A stretch of 64,000 nt of DNA from Selaginella moellendorffii (taxonomy: Eukaryota > Streptophyta > Lycopodiopsida > Selaginellales > Selaginellaceae). A model generated the notes under the pieces. The model saw only the letters and a list, made by a program, of their open reading frames with translations. It was not told where the DNA came from and did no database searches. Location: contig NW_003314281.1 of the NCBI RefSeq assembly GCF_000143415.4, positions 1,692,955 to 1,756,954 on the forward strand, given 5' to 3'. The translations under genes were made by a program, and so were the position numbers. Shown here piece by piece: positions 31,480 to 44,373 of the stretch (its first letter is position 1; each line of letters starts with the position of its first letter).

Positions 31480-33885
31480 ATATTAATGCTTTAACTCCAC
31501 ATCTTTTCCATTCAATAATCTACTCCAACTGCTAATGAATTTATCAACAAGCTATAACAAATGAATGTTATAACCTTTTTTAATATTTAATGGGCAAACT
31601 CTCAAGAAATCAAGGTACATCCATCAACTTAGCATAAAATGGATCACTATTAAAAATACAATCAAAGCCACTATAATGCTATTATATGTAAGTAGACTAA
31701 TATCTTTATCAACTACTTTAGGGTTGATCATCATTTGACCAGGCAACCTCATAAAAACATTGCTCATAATTATTAGAATATGATGTAAAATTCATAATGA
31801 CTTGATCATCAATTTAGCAACACCACGAGCAATGCTTATATCACTATTACAAATGTTTATATGAATATCAAGTGCCAACTTGACTTGACAAAATGCAACA
31901 TAAATGCCACACCCTATCGATAAAGATTTACAATACCTAACACCACCAACTTTGTTCATAATATCGACAAATTTATACCACTCTCTTTCTAACAAAACTC
32001 AAAACTAATATAATATCAAGCTACTTAAGAGCAATAGCAAGGTTTTCCAAAAAAGAATGGAGCATTGCAACCCAAGCCTTACAGTAATAAGCCTAAAAAT
32101 GGTTTAGTGCTTCACCATTATCTATCCCATAACTCACCACTTGTAAAACTATTATAATCAATATGTATCAAAATAGAGGGTCTCAATTGCATGATATGAA
32201 CATGAGCAATGATATCACATTTTATTGCAAATCATCTATCAAGAAAGAGAAAATTATATAGGTGTTTGATTTTTTATCCCTGATGACTCTCTTTTCAAAC
32301 TTAACTTTAAGTAAACCTCAAGCTTGTGTTTGCACTACCTTCAGTTCAATCTAAGAAAGAAGTTTATTATAAAGCACAACAATGATTACTTGAACCATTA
32401 GGCTAATCTTTAGGGTTTACTTTTATCTATAGTAACATGGAACAATTGATAATAACTGTAGCATAGTGATCATGAGGTGAAATTTGGATATACTATCACC
32501 ATAAATCCTTAGAACCTTGAGGGATAAATAAGGATAAAATAGCCACTAAAGACTCTCTTATTAAACAATTGCCCCTTTTCTAATTGGTTTAAGGGGAGAG
32601 AGATAGAGTGTGCTATATGAACCATTGATAAGCTAATATTAATTTTACCAACTCAAAGTATAACTTTGAGTTGCTAATATGCCTCACTTACGAGCCCAAA
32701 CACAAACTTATGCAAATGGTACATCTTAAATCCATTCTATGAGCCCAAGTGAAAATTCATATTATCTAATATGAAAAGATAACCAAAATCTATATCTAAG
32801 GAACATATGTAAAGTCGTTACAACCAAATGTATATTCACTTGGATCATTGTTTTTATTTCTACATATGCAATGAGATTAGGTACCCAATCTCATTGAATA
32901 GTACTCGTTAAGACTTACCTTTGATATCAAATGTAGCACATATGGTTTTTACCCTTTAACCTATAGTAATTTATTATACGGAGCAGAAGCTAAACCCTTG
33001 AACATATGAATCAAGGGCAATAAAAAGAAACCTAAATCTAGAGCTTTGTGCCATTGAACGAAGGGATAGAACTAAACTCCCAAGCATATAGCTAAGGAAT
33101 GTAAAAAACCAAAGCACAGAACAACTCCCAAGTTTACAACTTAAAGAGCAAAGGGATAGAAGCACAAAATGATATTAGAACAATCTTAGAGCTTCTAGCA
33201 TCCTAATGCCAAGACAATTATACAAAATAGAGTTAAATAAAGTCAAATTATTTCAACATACCAGCGGCATAAAGTGAGGATATGGGTATTCCACCAATTA
33301 ACATGGTATGGAACTTAGGCTTAAACCCAAGTTAACTGCAAAATAAGGACAAACACGCAAACAGATACCTTAAGTTGGTTGGCTATCCCAAACATACCCA
33401 CTATCCTTACAAAAACTTATTAAATATGAAATGATGCTAAATTATGAATTTGGATGTGAGAATAACATCATTGTGTTCAAAACAATCTCTAAATTTGATA
33501 GATATGTCTAATTAACAAATCTAGATAATTTCCATAAATAGCTAATAGGACCAAACTAAACCAACACATGGGGAATGATAGTGAAGGTATTTTAGCAGAC
33601 ATAGGAAATTACTTAGCAAATATTAAAGGACCAATATCATAAAGGTTTCCAACATTAGTAATTACAAGCCAATGAATAAGTTTCTCTAACCAAGTTACGT
33701 ATGTTTGATTAATAACACTTAAGAATTCCATCCTTATGCTCTTCTGGCCAAGTGTACATATGAAGACTAATTTCTCAATTAGTTTAGATAGAGACTAAAA
33801 AAAGTTTAGCAATACCAACTTCTTACCATTGTGGCAATAAAAAAAGAATATTTGAAAAGACTTGCTAACAAGTACCCATAATCAT
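31480..33885 (-). mobile_element. Element C copy 2
   Basis: A direct repeat of 5390-7905 with many substitutions toward A/T. The LTR edge is at about 32933 (tgtagcacatatgg), preceded on the plus strand by tttgatatcaaa, a mutated primer-site complement. It has no intact frames. Confidence 0.65.
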
Positions 33886-34879
33886 TTTTATAATAATTTA
33901 TCACCTAATCTTTTGAGATTGTTTTATTTTCAACTTTGCTAACTCAAGTATTTTTTGCATATTATTTTTAAAGTCTCTTCATTAATTTCTTTTATAAGTC
34001 ACTACTTACAGGTTTTCTTAGCTTAGTCAAACCTTTTGTGATTTTGCATAAATCAATCTCTCCCTTACTAGCCAGTAGTGTTAGTCTTTAGCATCTTTTT
34101 GGAAAAAGGAAAATCTTTAAACTTTTATTCTTGAGTTATACTTTGAAAATAGCATTATGCAAGAAGACATCATAACTGTTATTTTGTATCATGATCCTTC
34201 ACTTGATTCAGCTCTTGCCAAGGGAATCCACCCCTACTAACTATTTTGAGAATTAAATTGATGATCAAATATTGCTCACCAAGTCAATTAAGCCTAGAGT
34301 CAAGTGGCAAGCTGAGTGGTAAACCTTGCACATCCAAATCAATTTTCTAATTTTTTTGTTAGTACCTTAACCATGTTATAAGAGGATGCTATTAGATTTA
34401 TTTAGTTTCAAGAAAAGATGAAAATTTTAGTAATGGATGGGGTGCAGCTTATCTAATCCAAATAAATTTTTTAATGATTAAATATATCTTTCTTATGAAG
34501 AGGTTTATGGTTTATCTAATCACCTTCACAATACTTGTTTATAAAGGTTTATTTAATAATTTTTAATAAATATTTAATATATTTACATAAAAGCAAACCA
34601 AATATTTATTTTAAATTAGTTTACACATTATAAATCTATACTAGATAAATTAAAATAAATATAAAATCCAAATTAATTAAGTAGCATAGTACTACTAAGA
34701 AAAAACAATGTAACAAAGAGTGAATAAGTAATATTTTATATTTGCAACAGTTGTATTTATTTTATATTAAAAAATAGAGGTAATTTCTAGAATTACATTT
34801 GTTATAACCAAAATAATTCCTTTTTTACTATTATCAATGATAAGCAAAGGAAGCTCGTTTTTATTTCTATTTTGATTGA
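33886..34879. other. AT-rich, no gene seen
   Basis: Strongly AT-rich stretch with no supported feature. Confidence 0.5.
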
Positions 34880-35464
34880 ATGATGAAGTATCTATGGATA
34901 TGGTTTAATATACTTGTAATACTTTTATTTGGTAATATTCAATCACGAATTATTAGATTTGCTGATAACCGATGGCATTTTTCAAATTTCTATATTAATA
35001 GAATTATAACTATTGTTTCCTTAATGCTTGAAAGATTATATAATGAAGATGAGACTTATGAATTCGGTGCAACAGTTGTAGTTGATTCTGAAACTGTTTC
35101 TGATAAGAAGAATTATTCTCCGCAGCTTTAAAGAATCAGATATTGGTTATTCTAGTTGTTCTATGGATCCTAATTCAGTAGTAGAAATTACTAGTAAACA
35201 ATTATTTAAAGGATTACAAGAGATTTATCCAAAATTAGTAGGAGAAGCATTAGCTAATGGTCATCTCATTATACTTGTGAAAATTATGAGCTTGAGTATA
35301 TAAATACTGGAAAATCTACTATCCTCCACTTTATCCAGTAGATTTTCTTAATAATAATACATATTTAACATCAAATGATTATGATTTAACTTCTTGTTGG
35401 TCACATGCTTATGAACTTACAAGTGGTCCTAATCAGTTTATAGGAACTTATCTTCATGTTAAAT
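34880..35464 (+). pseudogene. Unidentified AT-rich coding remnant in three successive frames
   Basis: Three abutting segments, each in a different frame, read like one protein: ETYEFGATVVVDSETVSDK (35050-35110), VVEITSKQLFKGLQEIYPKL then LVGEALANGH (35180-35275), and YYPPLYPVDFLNNN then YDLTSCWSHAYELTSGPNQF (35300-35450) to a TGA at 35462-35464. Third codon positions are almost all A or T, unlike the genes that begin 300 bp to the right. I do not recognise the family. It could be foreign DNA, an organelle fragment or an old mobile-element gene. Two frameshifts make it non-functional. Confidence 0.45.
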
Positions 35465-35752
35465 GAGTCAAATTGTAACCTTATATTATATGATAGATAC
35501 TATTTTTGTTTAAAATGCAATTTGTATAGAAGAATAACTATTGCTATAAAAAATTCTGGTTTTATATGTTTGTATGATACAATTAAAAGAAAGAAAAAGA
35601 TTTGGTGTTTTTAATTTTCTAAATTTACCAGAAAATAAAATAAAATGACAACATTTTCATAGCTAAAAGTGAGATCTTCTGAGTTATGTCTAAACTTTAA
35701 TTAGGAACTAATGAGGTGATTATCCAGATGGCAACGCTTTAGGGCAAAGCGG

Positions 35753-38700
35753 ATGTCTTCTCCTCCTCCAGGAATGCGTCAGGCGTCGTCGTCCTCAGCT
35801 TCTCCTTCCGTTCCAATGGCGCTGCCCAACGCAGCTAGCAATGCGTGCGATAGCAGCGGCGCTGGCGCCGGCGGAATCAGGTCGCAAATTCATGTCGACG
35901 GCAATCTGGGAGCTCTGTGCGAGCACATTCAAGCTCAGGGCTGGAATTCCAGGGCATTCTCCGATATTGTGGTTCATGCCATGGGATCCACATTCTATCT
36001 CCATCGCCTGCTGCTGTCGCGAAGCTCCTTCTTCAGGTATTGCGAGGGTTTCTTCGTACTTGGTAGCGAGAGATTTACTCTGCGTGTTTCGTGTTTGTTT
36101 GTAAGAAATATGCTCCAGGGACCATGGAAGGAAGCCAGTGCTACCGAAGTGAAGCTCCAAATTGACGATGAGAACGTAAATGCCGAGGCAGTGGCGACTG
36201 CTCTGAGTTATTTATATGGCCATCAGCCGAGACTAGACGATGGAAATGCCTTTCGCGTGCTTGCTGCCGCGTCGTTTCTAGACTTACAGGTGAAAGAAAA
36301 AAATATTCTAGTCGATTTCTGACGAGGCAAAGTATCATGTGTTTGCAGGATTTATGCGCCTTTTGCACAGATTTCATTATTTCCGAGCTCTGGACTGAGA
36401 ACTTCTTGTCGTACCAGGTGCGTGCGACTAAGCTTTTGTCGTTCGCGGCGCAAGCTAGTAATATGTGTTTGCGTTTTTTTCGTAGGCCTTCGCAGAGACG
36501 CAAGATTATGGTATCCACGGAGAGCGCGTCCAGAAGGCGTGCTGGGGATATCTGTGCCGTGGTGCTGCAGTAGAACTTCGAGAGGTTGGTGACATTCATT
36601 TCACGAAATAGATTTTTGTTTTACGCTGCTCCGCTGCTGCAGATTCTTCCAAAACTTTCAGCTCAAACTCTACGTACATTATTAACGTCTGACGAGCTCT
36701 GGGTTCCTAGCGAAGAGAAAAGGTAGCACATAAATCGCAGCAGCAGCTCTGATAGCTGACGTCTTGGTTTTCGGTTTAGGTTCGAGCTAGCATTGAGTGT
36801 GCTCATTGCTAGAGGTGTTGTTACGGAGATTGATTCGTCCTCCATTTCGGATGAACTCTCGGAAACAGGTCTTGGAGATACGTCCTCGGACGTGTATGTT
36901 ATGCCGTTGAGGACCGAAGAAACAGGTGGTTCATACCAAGCCGAAGCTCATCAAAACAACGAGGGCGACGTCGTCCAAGCCATTCAAAGCATCATCTTGG
37001 AGATGGTGGATACAGCCACAACTGCCAAAGAACAGGCCACTCGTGGCTCGAGCTTGGGTTTGGAGGCAAATGTCACAGGTAGAATGGAGGCCGCTCGGGA
37101 AGAGTTTTGGAAAGGTGGTGGCGGCGAATGTTCGTCCTCAACAAAATCTTCTTCCCATAACTGGGCTCGTCCGTCCCCATCTTGGGGTGGACGATTGGTT
37201 GGGCGAAAATCAATGAAGGCTTACCCAAACAGCGACTGGACCAACAACGACGAATGGGAAACGTTCATAAGCGTTTTTGAAAGTGGAGGGATACACTATT
37301 GTCACATGCCTTTTGAGGACTTGCTAGACTCAAGAGCTCGTCTCGAAGAGCTGGGATTTCCTTGCAAGTCCGTTGCCGACGGGCTTTGGTTACAGGTATG
37401 TCTTTCTTAAGTTGGAAGTTTTACATCTATATGATATGAGACTTGTTGTCATTGTTGCAGACACTTCTCAGGCAACAAGTCTTGTCCGTTGCTGCGGATA
37501 CGTGCAAACTCTGCAGCGTTTCTCTCGCTTTATGCCAGTGCAGGCAGTCGTATGTCTATCCACCACACGGTCGAATCTCGACGCCTATTCCTTACCGGGA
37601 AGAGCAAGACAAAAGCCAAGTTTTAGGAATTCATCCGCTGCCCGAGAATCAAAACTTGCCTGCTGCATCGAACGGGCAAGCCAGAGTCCATGTCAGAGGA
37701 GGCATGGACGGCCTCGCTGGTATCGGTCGCAATGGTACTACATGGCCGCCAGCTCGTATAATGTTTTCGAGAGTACCTTTCCCTGGTGCACACAGGGGGA
37801 ACCAACAGCAGCAGCTCATAGCAAACGATCAAGCGGTTGACTACACGGCAATGGATTTGCCAACTTATTCTGTGGATGGCTTGAATATGGTGGTCGGACT
37901 GAGCCAGGGGATGAGCAGCGTTCCAGTTCAGTCAGATAACAATGGCCGGCCAGAGGATCAAACGCTTCAAAGATCAGTGACCGGAGAATCCGTCAATTCT
38001 GAGAAGCTTGATGTTCAACTGGCCTCAGGAGAGATTGGCCAGGGGTCGTCAACAATATCCCTGGATTTGCGAACGCCTTTGCGAAGTTTCCCTCCATTTC
38101 GCTTCGGGTACGTACTGAAATGCCATTTGTATTGACCTGATGGCTTTGCTTGTCGCAGGGTAGAATTTGATGACGTGCAGAGACTAACAGATGGACAGTC
38201 GAAGCACTCACCTGAAGTGTTTTATGCGGGCTCGCTTTGGAAGGTACCCTCCGTTCGCTTTTTCCTCTTGAGCTTAATTTAATGACAATGAACTTTTGCA
38301 TGGCTCAGGTGAGCGTTCAGGCTTTTAATGATGAAGACCCACGCTGCAGGCGAACACTCGGTATGTTTTTTATGTCTATAAGGGGCTACAAGCTCTGATT
38401 GTTTTCAATCTTCAGGATTGTTTCTACATCGGCGGAAAGCGGATGATTCTGGACCTTTTAGAAAAGTAGAAAGTACAGCCGGAATTCTTGCTTCTAATGA
38501 ATGTGCTTGTTTGTGCAGGTTTCTCTTTACATAGACACGAGAGAAAAGGTGACAGCACGGTATCAGGCAAGTGAAGAAACATTCTTGTTCCCTTTCCAAA
38601 AAACTTACATCTTTTGCCTTTTCTTTCAGTTGATATGTCCTGCAAAGCGAGGTGTTATGACTTTAGGCAGCCTAACTCAAGGAGGCACACTTCTCCCCAA

Positions 38701-38821
38701 AGCTCCCAAAGGCTGGGGTTGGCGAACGGCGTTCCTATTCGATGAACTTGTGGATCTTCTTCAAGGAAACACGTTCCGAGTTTCAGCGGTGGTGCAAGTC
38801 GTGGCCAGCCAGTACGTCTGA
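35753..38821 (+). CDS. BTB/POZ domain protein, 801 aa, 12 exons
   Basis: Exons: 35753-36036, 36106-36289, 36349-36417, 36486-36584, 36643-36722, 36780-37395, 37461-38107, 38159-38243, 38309-38360, 38416-38465, 38519-38566, 38630-38821 (2,406 nt, frame kept). The BTB domain starts around residue 70 (FSDIVVHAMGSTFYLHRLLLSRSS) and has the D-hhh...HkhhLs pattern; a helical BACK-like part follows (FLDLQDLCAFCTDFI). A long acidic/Ser-rich linker leads to a conserved C-terminal region (PPFRFGVEFEDVQRL and HSPEVFYAGSLWKVSVQAF). Plant BTB proteins of this build are usually adaptors for cullin-3 ubiquitin ligases, but the partner is not visible here. The intron after residues RYQ (38567) has a GC donor instead of GT. 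The first Met is preceded by AT-rich non-coding DNA. Confidence 0.85.
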
Positions 38822-39182
38822 GAAGAACTTTTATAGTAAGTCATGGAACTCCCTTTTATTCACTGGCTGATGCCGTGTGACACTGGGCGTTTTTTTTTAT
38901 AATGCAGGGAATGTGGGCTGTTCACTATTTGACGGAGCAAAACCGGTGTAAGTTTTATATCGCTTGTTTCTAAGTTAAGTCTCAGATGCGATCAATAGCC
39001 GGGCTGTTGGGCGCCCTGTTTTGGACAGATCTAGGGCTCTATGAGGTTGCTGGACGATAGAAATGGAGACTCATGACAATCCAAGTTTAGTAGCGACAGC
39101 GAAATAGAGCAGGGAAGAGCAATGTCGGGATCCAGCTAGAAGATTTCTACTTGGCTGGGAGGAAGGAGGATTACAATTCAGC

Positions 39183-41182
39183 ATGGAAGATGAGCTTTCA
39201 GGCGACTTGCTGGGCAACGTCTTACGACCACCTTCACTGCGTGTTAGCAGAAGTTCAAGGACGAGCCGATCAGTTTCAAGTCCTCATGGGTCTCCATCGT
39301 TCAGGAGGCAGCATTCTCTGACCGTGAGGACTCCAAGGAAGGATGAAGACTCCAGTTTACTGTTCCGGTGGTTTTACTGGTTGCCGAGATATTTCAATCG
39401 GAGGTTACCGTGGGTGTTTCTCATCGCACTTTGGGTCTTTCTGGTTTTTAAGGTGTACTCTAAGGATCCGGCCACAGTTGAGAACGTGATAGCGGAAGAT
39501 GGTGAGGAATTGAGACGACATGTTGCATTGAGGAGTCGAAGTGACGAGAATTCCGTGAAGTCGGGGCTGTCGAGACTGGCTAGAGATTGGATCTGGCTTG
39601 GCTACATGAAGAAGAACAGGACCGCTCCTCTTTTGCCAGGGACTACTCAAGTCGAGTCTGATATTATCGAGCACCGAAGGACTTTCCAGTACATACAAAA
39701 TTCTTCCGACATGAATTTCAAGAGGTTTCAAGCTCTGCAATCTGGAGATTACTTTCTTGGTAGAGTTGTCGGCCCTTACGACGAATTGGAACAGAAGTTT
39801 CTGGGAATGTCGACCGAGAAGAAGACACCAGCTCGAACATGCAGCTCAGACGAAGGCCGTTTCAAGGAGTTCGCGAGCGGCAAACGTGTAGTCGTGCTAA
39901 TGCACGAACTCTCGATGACTGGAAGTCCTCTGGCAATGATGGAGCTTGCGAGCGAGATAATTGGTTGCGGTGGAAAAGTCTCCGTGGTGGTTCTTGATAG
40001 AAGAGGTGGTCTACTAAACGAGCTCGTTCAAAGAAGAATTCCCGTTCTGGCAGACAAGGCAGCAAAGAGCTGGAGGGCAGCAGCAAAGGCCGATCTCGTC
40101 ATCGCTGGCTCAGCTCTATGTGCCTCATGGATTGGTACGATAAGCTTGCAGTTTATGACTCGCGGGGTTGACTGACGTATGCATGTACAGGAGAGTACCT
40201 CAGATATCACAAGAAAGGAGCTAGCAAAGTTGTCTGGTGGGTGATGGAAAACCGCCGGTTGTACTTCGATCGTTCGAAGCGGATTCTTGATAAAGTCCGG
40301 GCACTGGTTTTTCTCTCCAAGACCCAAGCAGACCAATGGAGAGAATGGAGCAGGGGAGAGAACATAAGCCTCCCTTCATTGACGACTATCGTGAGCCTGT
40401 CAGTAAACGATGCCGTTCTCTCCGCAGCAGGGATAGACGACGCCCTGAAGATGGCAAAGCTGAGGGAAGAGGTGAGAAAAGATCTGGGCTTGAAACCGGA
40501 CGACGTACTTCTTGCTACGTTGAGCAGCATCAATCCAGGGAAAGGACAGCTTATAGCTCTATATGCGGCTGCGAGTGTGATGGAGCAAAAGATGAATCAG
40601 TCCACGGCGTCGAATCTCAAGCTTCTCATTGGATCAGTCGGTTCTAAGAGTAACAAGCAGGAGTATGTTGAGAAGATGCTGAGCTTTCTACACCAGCATC
40701 CAGCGCTAGCAGACTCCGTTTTGTGGACTCCAGCAAGTGTGTCAGTTTCTGCTCTATACGCTGCAGCCGATGCGTACATCATGAACGCACAGGTTCGTGA
40801 TATCTGTAGTTCCATCTTATAAATGGTGCTTGTTTGCAGGGCATAGGAGAAACTTTTGGTAGAGTTACTGTCGAAGCCATGGCCTTTGGATTGCCAGTAA
40901 GCTATTTCTGCTACCTTAGCTAGTGAGCTTGCTAACTCTGTTTGCTAGATTTTGGGGACGGATGCGGGTGGAACCAAAGAGATCGTAGACGCAAACGTCA
41001 CTGGCCTTCTCCATCCCGTGGGAATCAAAGGCGCGCAAGCACTTGCCCAGAACGTTCTGGTTTTACTGAGGAGTCCCGCTTTGAGAAAGCAAATGGGTGG
41101 GAAAGGCAGGGACAAAGTTAAAGAGCTTTACACACAGGCGGCAATGTACGAGAAGTTAGCTGGAGTATTCACAAATTTGTAA
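39183..41182 (+). CDS. GT4-family glycosyltransferase, type II membrane protein, 614 aa
   Basis: Exons 39183-40134, 40191-40792, 40840-40896, 40949-41182 (1,845 nt). The N-terminus is basic and Ser/Arg-rich, followed by one membrane segment at residues 76-92 (PWVFLIALWVFLVFKVY), then a lumenal domain. This suggests a Golgi/ER type II enzyme. The N-terminal Rossmann part has VVVLMHELSMTGSPLAMMELA. The C-terminal nucleotide-sugar part has ALYAAADAYIMNAQ followed by GETFGRVTVEAMAFGLP, with the E-x7-E motif of retaining GT4 enzymes. It matches the plant group formerly annotated as UDP-glycosyltransferase superfamily; donor and acceptor are not known. Starts 362 bp after the BTB stop on the same strand. 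Confidence 0.88.
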
Positions 41183-41279
41183 CCTTCTTCCAGTGACGTA
41201 CCGTGCATAATAGCATGACCTCTGTTTTTTTATTTTTCCCTTCGTATTGGACTGTGTGTAGGTTAAGTCGAGTAAAGGG

Positions 41280-43383
41280 ATGGGAGATCGCCACCAAGAA
41301 GGTGGGTGTTTGGAATTCTATCCGTTCTAATGTTTCAGCTGTTTGATCTGTCCAGTGGTGAAGTTTTTTGGTGCAATTCCCTGGTTACAGCAGCTGTCTG
41401 AAGCCGATGTTGTCAAGGTTGCTCGAGCTGTTTCTCCTAAACGATTTGGTATGTCACTAAACCGTGCTCTTCATAAATCGATCATATTTTTTTGTAGGAG
41501 CTGGAGAAGTGATCGTCCACAAAGGCACGACCGGTGATGGCTACTATTACGTCTGGAAGGGACAAGTGAGCTTCTTCCCTTTTTTAACTACCATTTTCAA
41601 AATCCTGCTTTGACACAGGCTGTCGTCGCTTCTACTGTCGACTCAGCTGAGTGCGTACTAGAAACTGGGCACTACTTCGGAACGAGTGCGTTTTCGAGAT
41701 GTTTCTTAAGGCGCTCATGTGGGTTCTCTTCATTTGCAGTTGGCTTCGATTCCGAGGACATTCTTGAAACAACTGTTGCTGCTCGGGACGAGGTTGGGTT
41801 TCTGTATTACCTCGGTTATTTCTTACAGGGATTTTTTATTGCAGGTCATATGCTTAGTTCTTTACCATACAGATATTGCACTTTTGTTTCCGGATTATTT
41901 GTGGAAGCAAGGCATAACGGTGGAACGTATGCTGCGGCTTGAAAACTTGGAAGTAAGTACTTTCCTTGCGTCTGCCTTCTCAAATTACACATCGACTGTA
42001 GGAGGACTGCTGGCAAGGAAATAATTTGGAAGGAGCACCATGCGGGGTTTTATTCGGCCCGAAGGGGCAACCTCCTCGAAAAGTAATGTTTGGTGGACAG
42101 TTTGTTGGTCAGGTATGATGCCATGCTCTGTGTACATGAGGAAGGTTTTGCAACTTTTTCTACAGGCTCTAGCTGCAGCTGTGAAGTCCGTGGAACCATC
42201 CCTATCAGTTCACAGCCTTCATTCATACTTTCTCTACGTTGGGGATTTTTCTTGTAAGTGTTTATAATGCTTGGGTCTAGAAATGTCCCTCTGTTGACGT
42301 GTTTCAGTGCCAGTTTCTTACAAAGTGGAAAAAATTCGAGACAGCCCGGCCTTCGCGACTCGAAATGTGACTGCAATCCAGAGAGGCCGAAAAGTTTTCA
42401 CTTTGTTAGCGTCATTTCAGGTGAGGATGTAGCCAGCTTTGAAAATAACATTCTTTGATTTCTTGTAGAGACAAGAAGAGAGTATCACGTACCAGGATCC
42501 TATGCCTGATACACCAGATCCAACTCGGGTTTGTGCTTGTGCTTTATTTGTTCTTTTATCCGCTGAAAGCTGTAAAAATGTAGCTCCGGTCTCTGGAACG
42601 GACAATGCTGTCGCAACTAGGTGATCCAAGGATTCCCATGTAAGAGTTTATTTCCATGTAAGACTTATTGACAAAACTTTCGTTAGGAAAATGAGGGAAA
42701 ATCTTGCCGTTTATCCCATGAAAGTTCATCCATTAGATGTTCGGCTGTGTGAACCAAACAACCATATAAGTCCACGAAATTTAGAACCAAGGTACTTCAT
42801 TGCTCTTTTGTATTTATCTGTTTATATTTGTTCATACAGCCAAAACCTCTGGCTTCGCTGTAAAGAAAGGTTGCCAGACGATCAAGCATTGCATCGGTGA
42901 GGTACTTGAAAAACTTAAAACTTCTCTTTACGTTTCATGTATCAGGTGTGTTGTGGCTTATGCGTCTGACTGGATGTTCGTCCAAACGGTCTTAAGGCCT
43001 TACGAAGGAGACAGGCGGGTGAAGTACCGTTTATTGAGCCTAGACCACTCGTAAGCAAAGAGTGCTTCTAACAATCACATTCTTCATTCAAGCTTTACAG
43101 GATGTGGTTCCATAAAGATATCAAGGCAGACGAGTGGCTACTTTTCCAGGTTCAGTGCCTAATGGTATGTTTTCGTGGTATAAACATCTCTTCACAGATC
43201 ACAAGTCCACGAGCAAGCGAGTCCAGGGGCCTAGTGATTGGACATATGTACAATCAGTCAGGCGAGGTTGGTTTGTAACTTCAAGCTTTGATATTTTTCT
43301 TCACTTTGTTTTTGCTGCAGCTGGTTGTAACGGCCGTCCAGCAAGGTCTCGTCAGACCACAAAATCTGAGCTCCAAGTTGTGA
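41280..43383 (+). CDS. Acyl-CoA thioesterase with cyclic-nucleotide-binding domain, peroxisomal (ACOT paralogue 1)
   Basis: About 17 short exons; those checked (41280-41301, 41356-41448, 41498-41565, 41619-41685 and the following ones) keep frame. The N-terminal part is a cyclic-nucleotide-binding fold (VVKFFGAIPWLQQLSEADVV; GAGEVIVHKGTTGDGYYYVW; ETGHYFG). The middle and C-terminal parts are a double-hotdog acyl-CoA thioesterase II (FGGQFVGQALAAAVKSVEPS, VHSLHSYFLYVGD, CVVAYASDWMFVQT, LSLDHSMWFH, GLVIGHMYNQSGE). The protein ends NLSSKL, a type-1 peroxisomal signal, so hydrolysis of fatty acyl-CoA in peroxisomes is expected. This architecture is known from Arabidopsis ACH-type thioesterases. 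The first exon encodes only seven residues; an earlier start cannot be excluded. A paralogue lies at 51836-53998 on the other strand. Confidence 0.88.
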
Positions 43384-43665
43384 CATGAGAGGACAGCTTT
43401 AATTCTCCAGGAGCTCCTAGACACCAATTTAACTAACAGTTTTCTTGGTGAAGGTTCACCTTTCTGCCATTTTGTATTCTTGGCTTCGTGAATTTGTTGT
43501 AGGCTAGCTTCCTGAAATCTTTTAAAGGGGTGACTTTTGTTTGGTATTCACATTTACTCGTTCGCAGCAGCTGATGGAAGAGCGAGGCCAGGTTCGAATT
43601 AAAAATTCTACTGTGGATTTATACCGTGCTTGACCTGTGTATTGACTATCTTTAGGCTGAGGGCT

Positions 43666-44287
43666 ATGGTGAAAGGGGCGCTCGAGGTGCATCTCCGGGG
43701 AGCTACCGGCATAAAAAACACAGATTTCCTTAGTACCGGTGACTGATCTTGCCGTTCTATGTTTGCTGAAGTTCTATCTGACACAGAGAAATGCGATCCC
43801 TATGCTATCCTGACTTGCTGGAGGCAGAGCTTTCAGAGCACCACGGCAAAGAGTAAGCCAACTAGCTCCCTGTTCTTCTTACGATATAAACTTGATTTGC
43901 AGGACAAGGCTCCAACCCGATTTGGAACCAGAAGTTTCTGTTCGTGGTTGAAGACGGAGTGAGCGAGCTTTTTATCAAGCTGTATGATGAAGACAGATTT
44001 ACTGGAGACGACTTTATTGGCAGTGCTAAGTAATGTCCTATAATCTTGTCTTCGGATTGTTCATGAGTTTCCTTTTGAATTTTCAGGGTGCCACTGAACA
44101 GAGTCCTGTCTGAGCTTGATCATCCACTGGCATCCTACAATGTTATTCGACCATCCGGCAAGGTCAAGGGAGAAGTCATGGTTGCATTGAAATTTACTCC
44201 AAAGGTAAGAAGGCATTACAGAGGAAGTCACTCGTTTTAAACTTGAAACTGCAGCAGGAAGAGGATGAGGGAAGCTCTACTTTCTAA
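43666..44287 (+). CDS. Single C2-domain protein, 138 aa
   Basis: Exons 43666-43738, 43787-43852, 43903-44029, 44087-44204, 44255-44287 (417 nt). The product is essentially one C2 domain: MVKGALEVHLRGATGIKNTD, CDPYAILTCWRQSFQS, NPIWNQKFLFVVEDG, LFIKLYDEDRFTGDDFIGSA, then GEVMVALKFTPK. Asp residues in the DPY and YDEDRFTGDD loops fit calcium-dependent membrane binding. It resembles the small plant C2 proteins related to SRC2 or to elicitor-responsive protein 3. A probable 5' UTR intron (gt after 43591, ag at about 43654) precedes the start. It ends 86 bp before the stop of the convergent carrier gene. Confidence 0.85.
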
Positions 44288-44373
44288 GAAAACACATGCA
44301 TGTCAATAAAGGAGATCAATTCCGTTGCAAATTTTCCACTTGACTTCGCTTCTTTTCCCCCCGGCAACATTTT

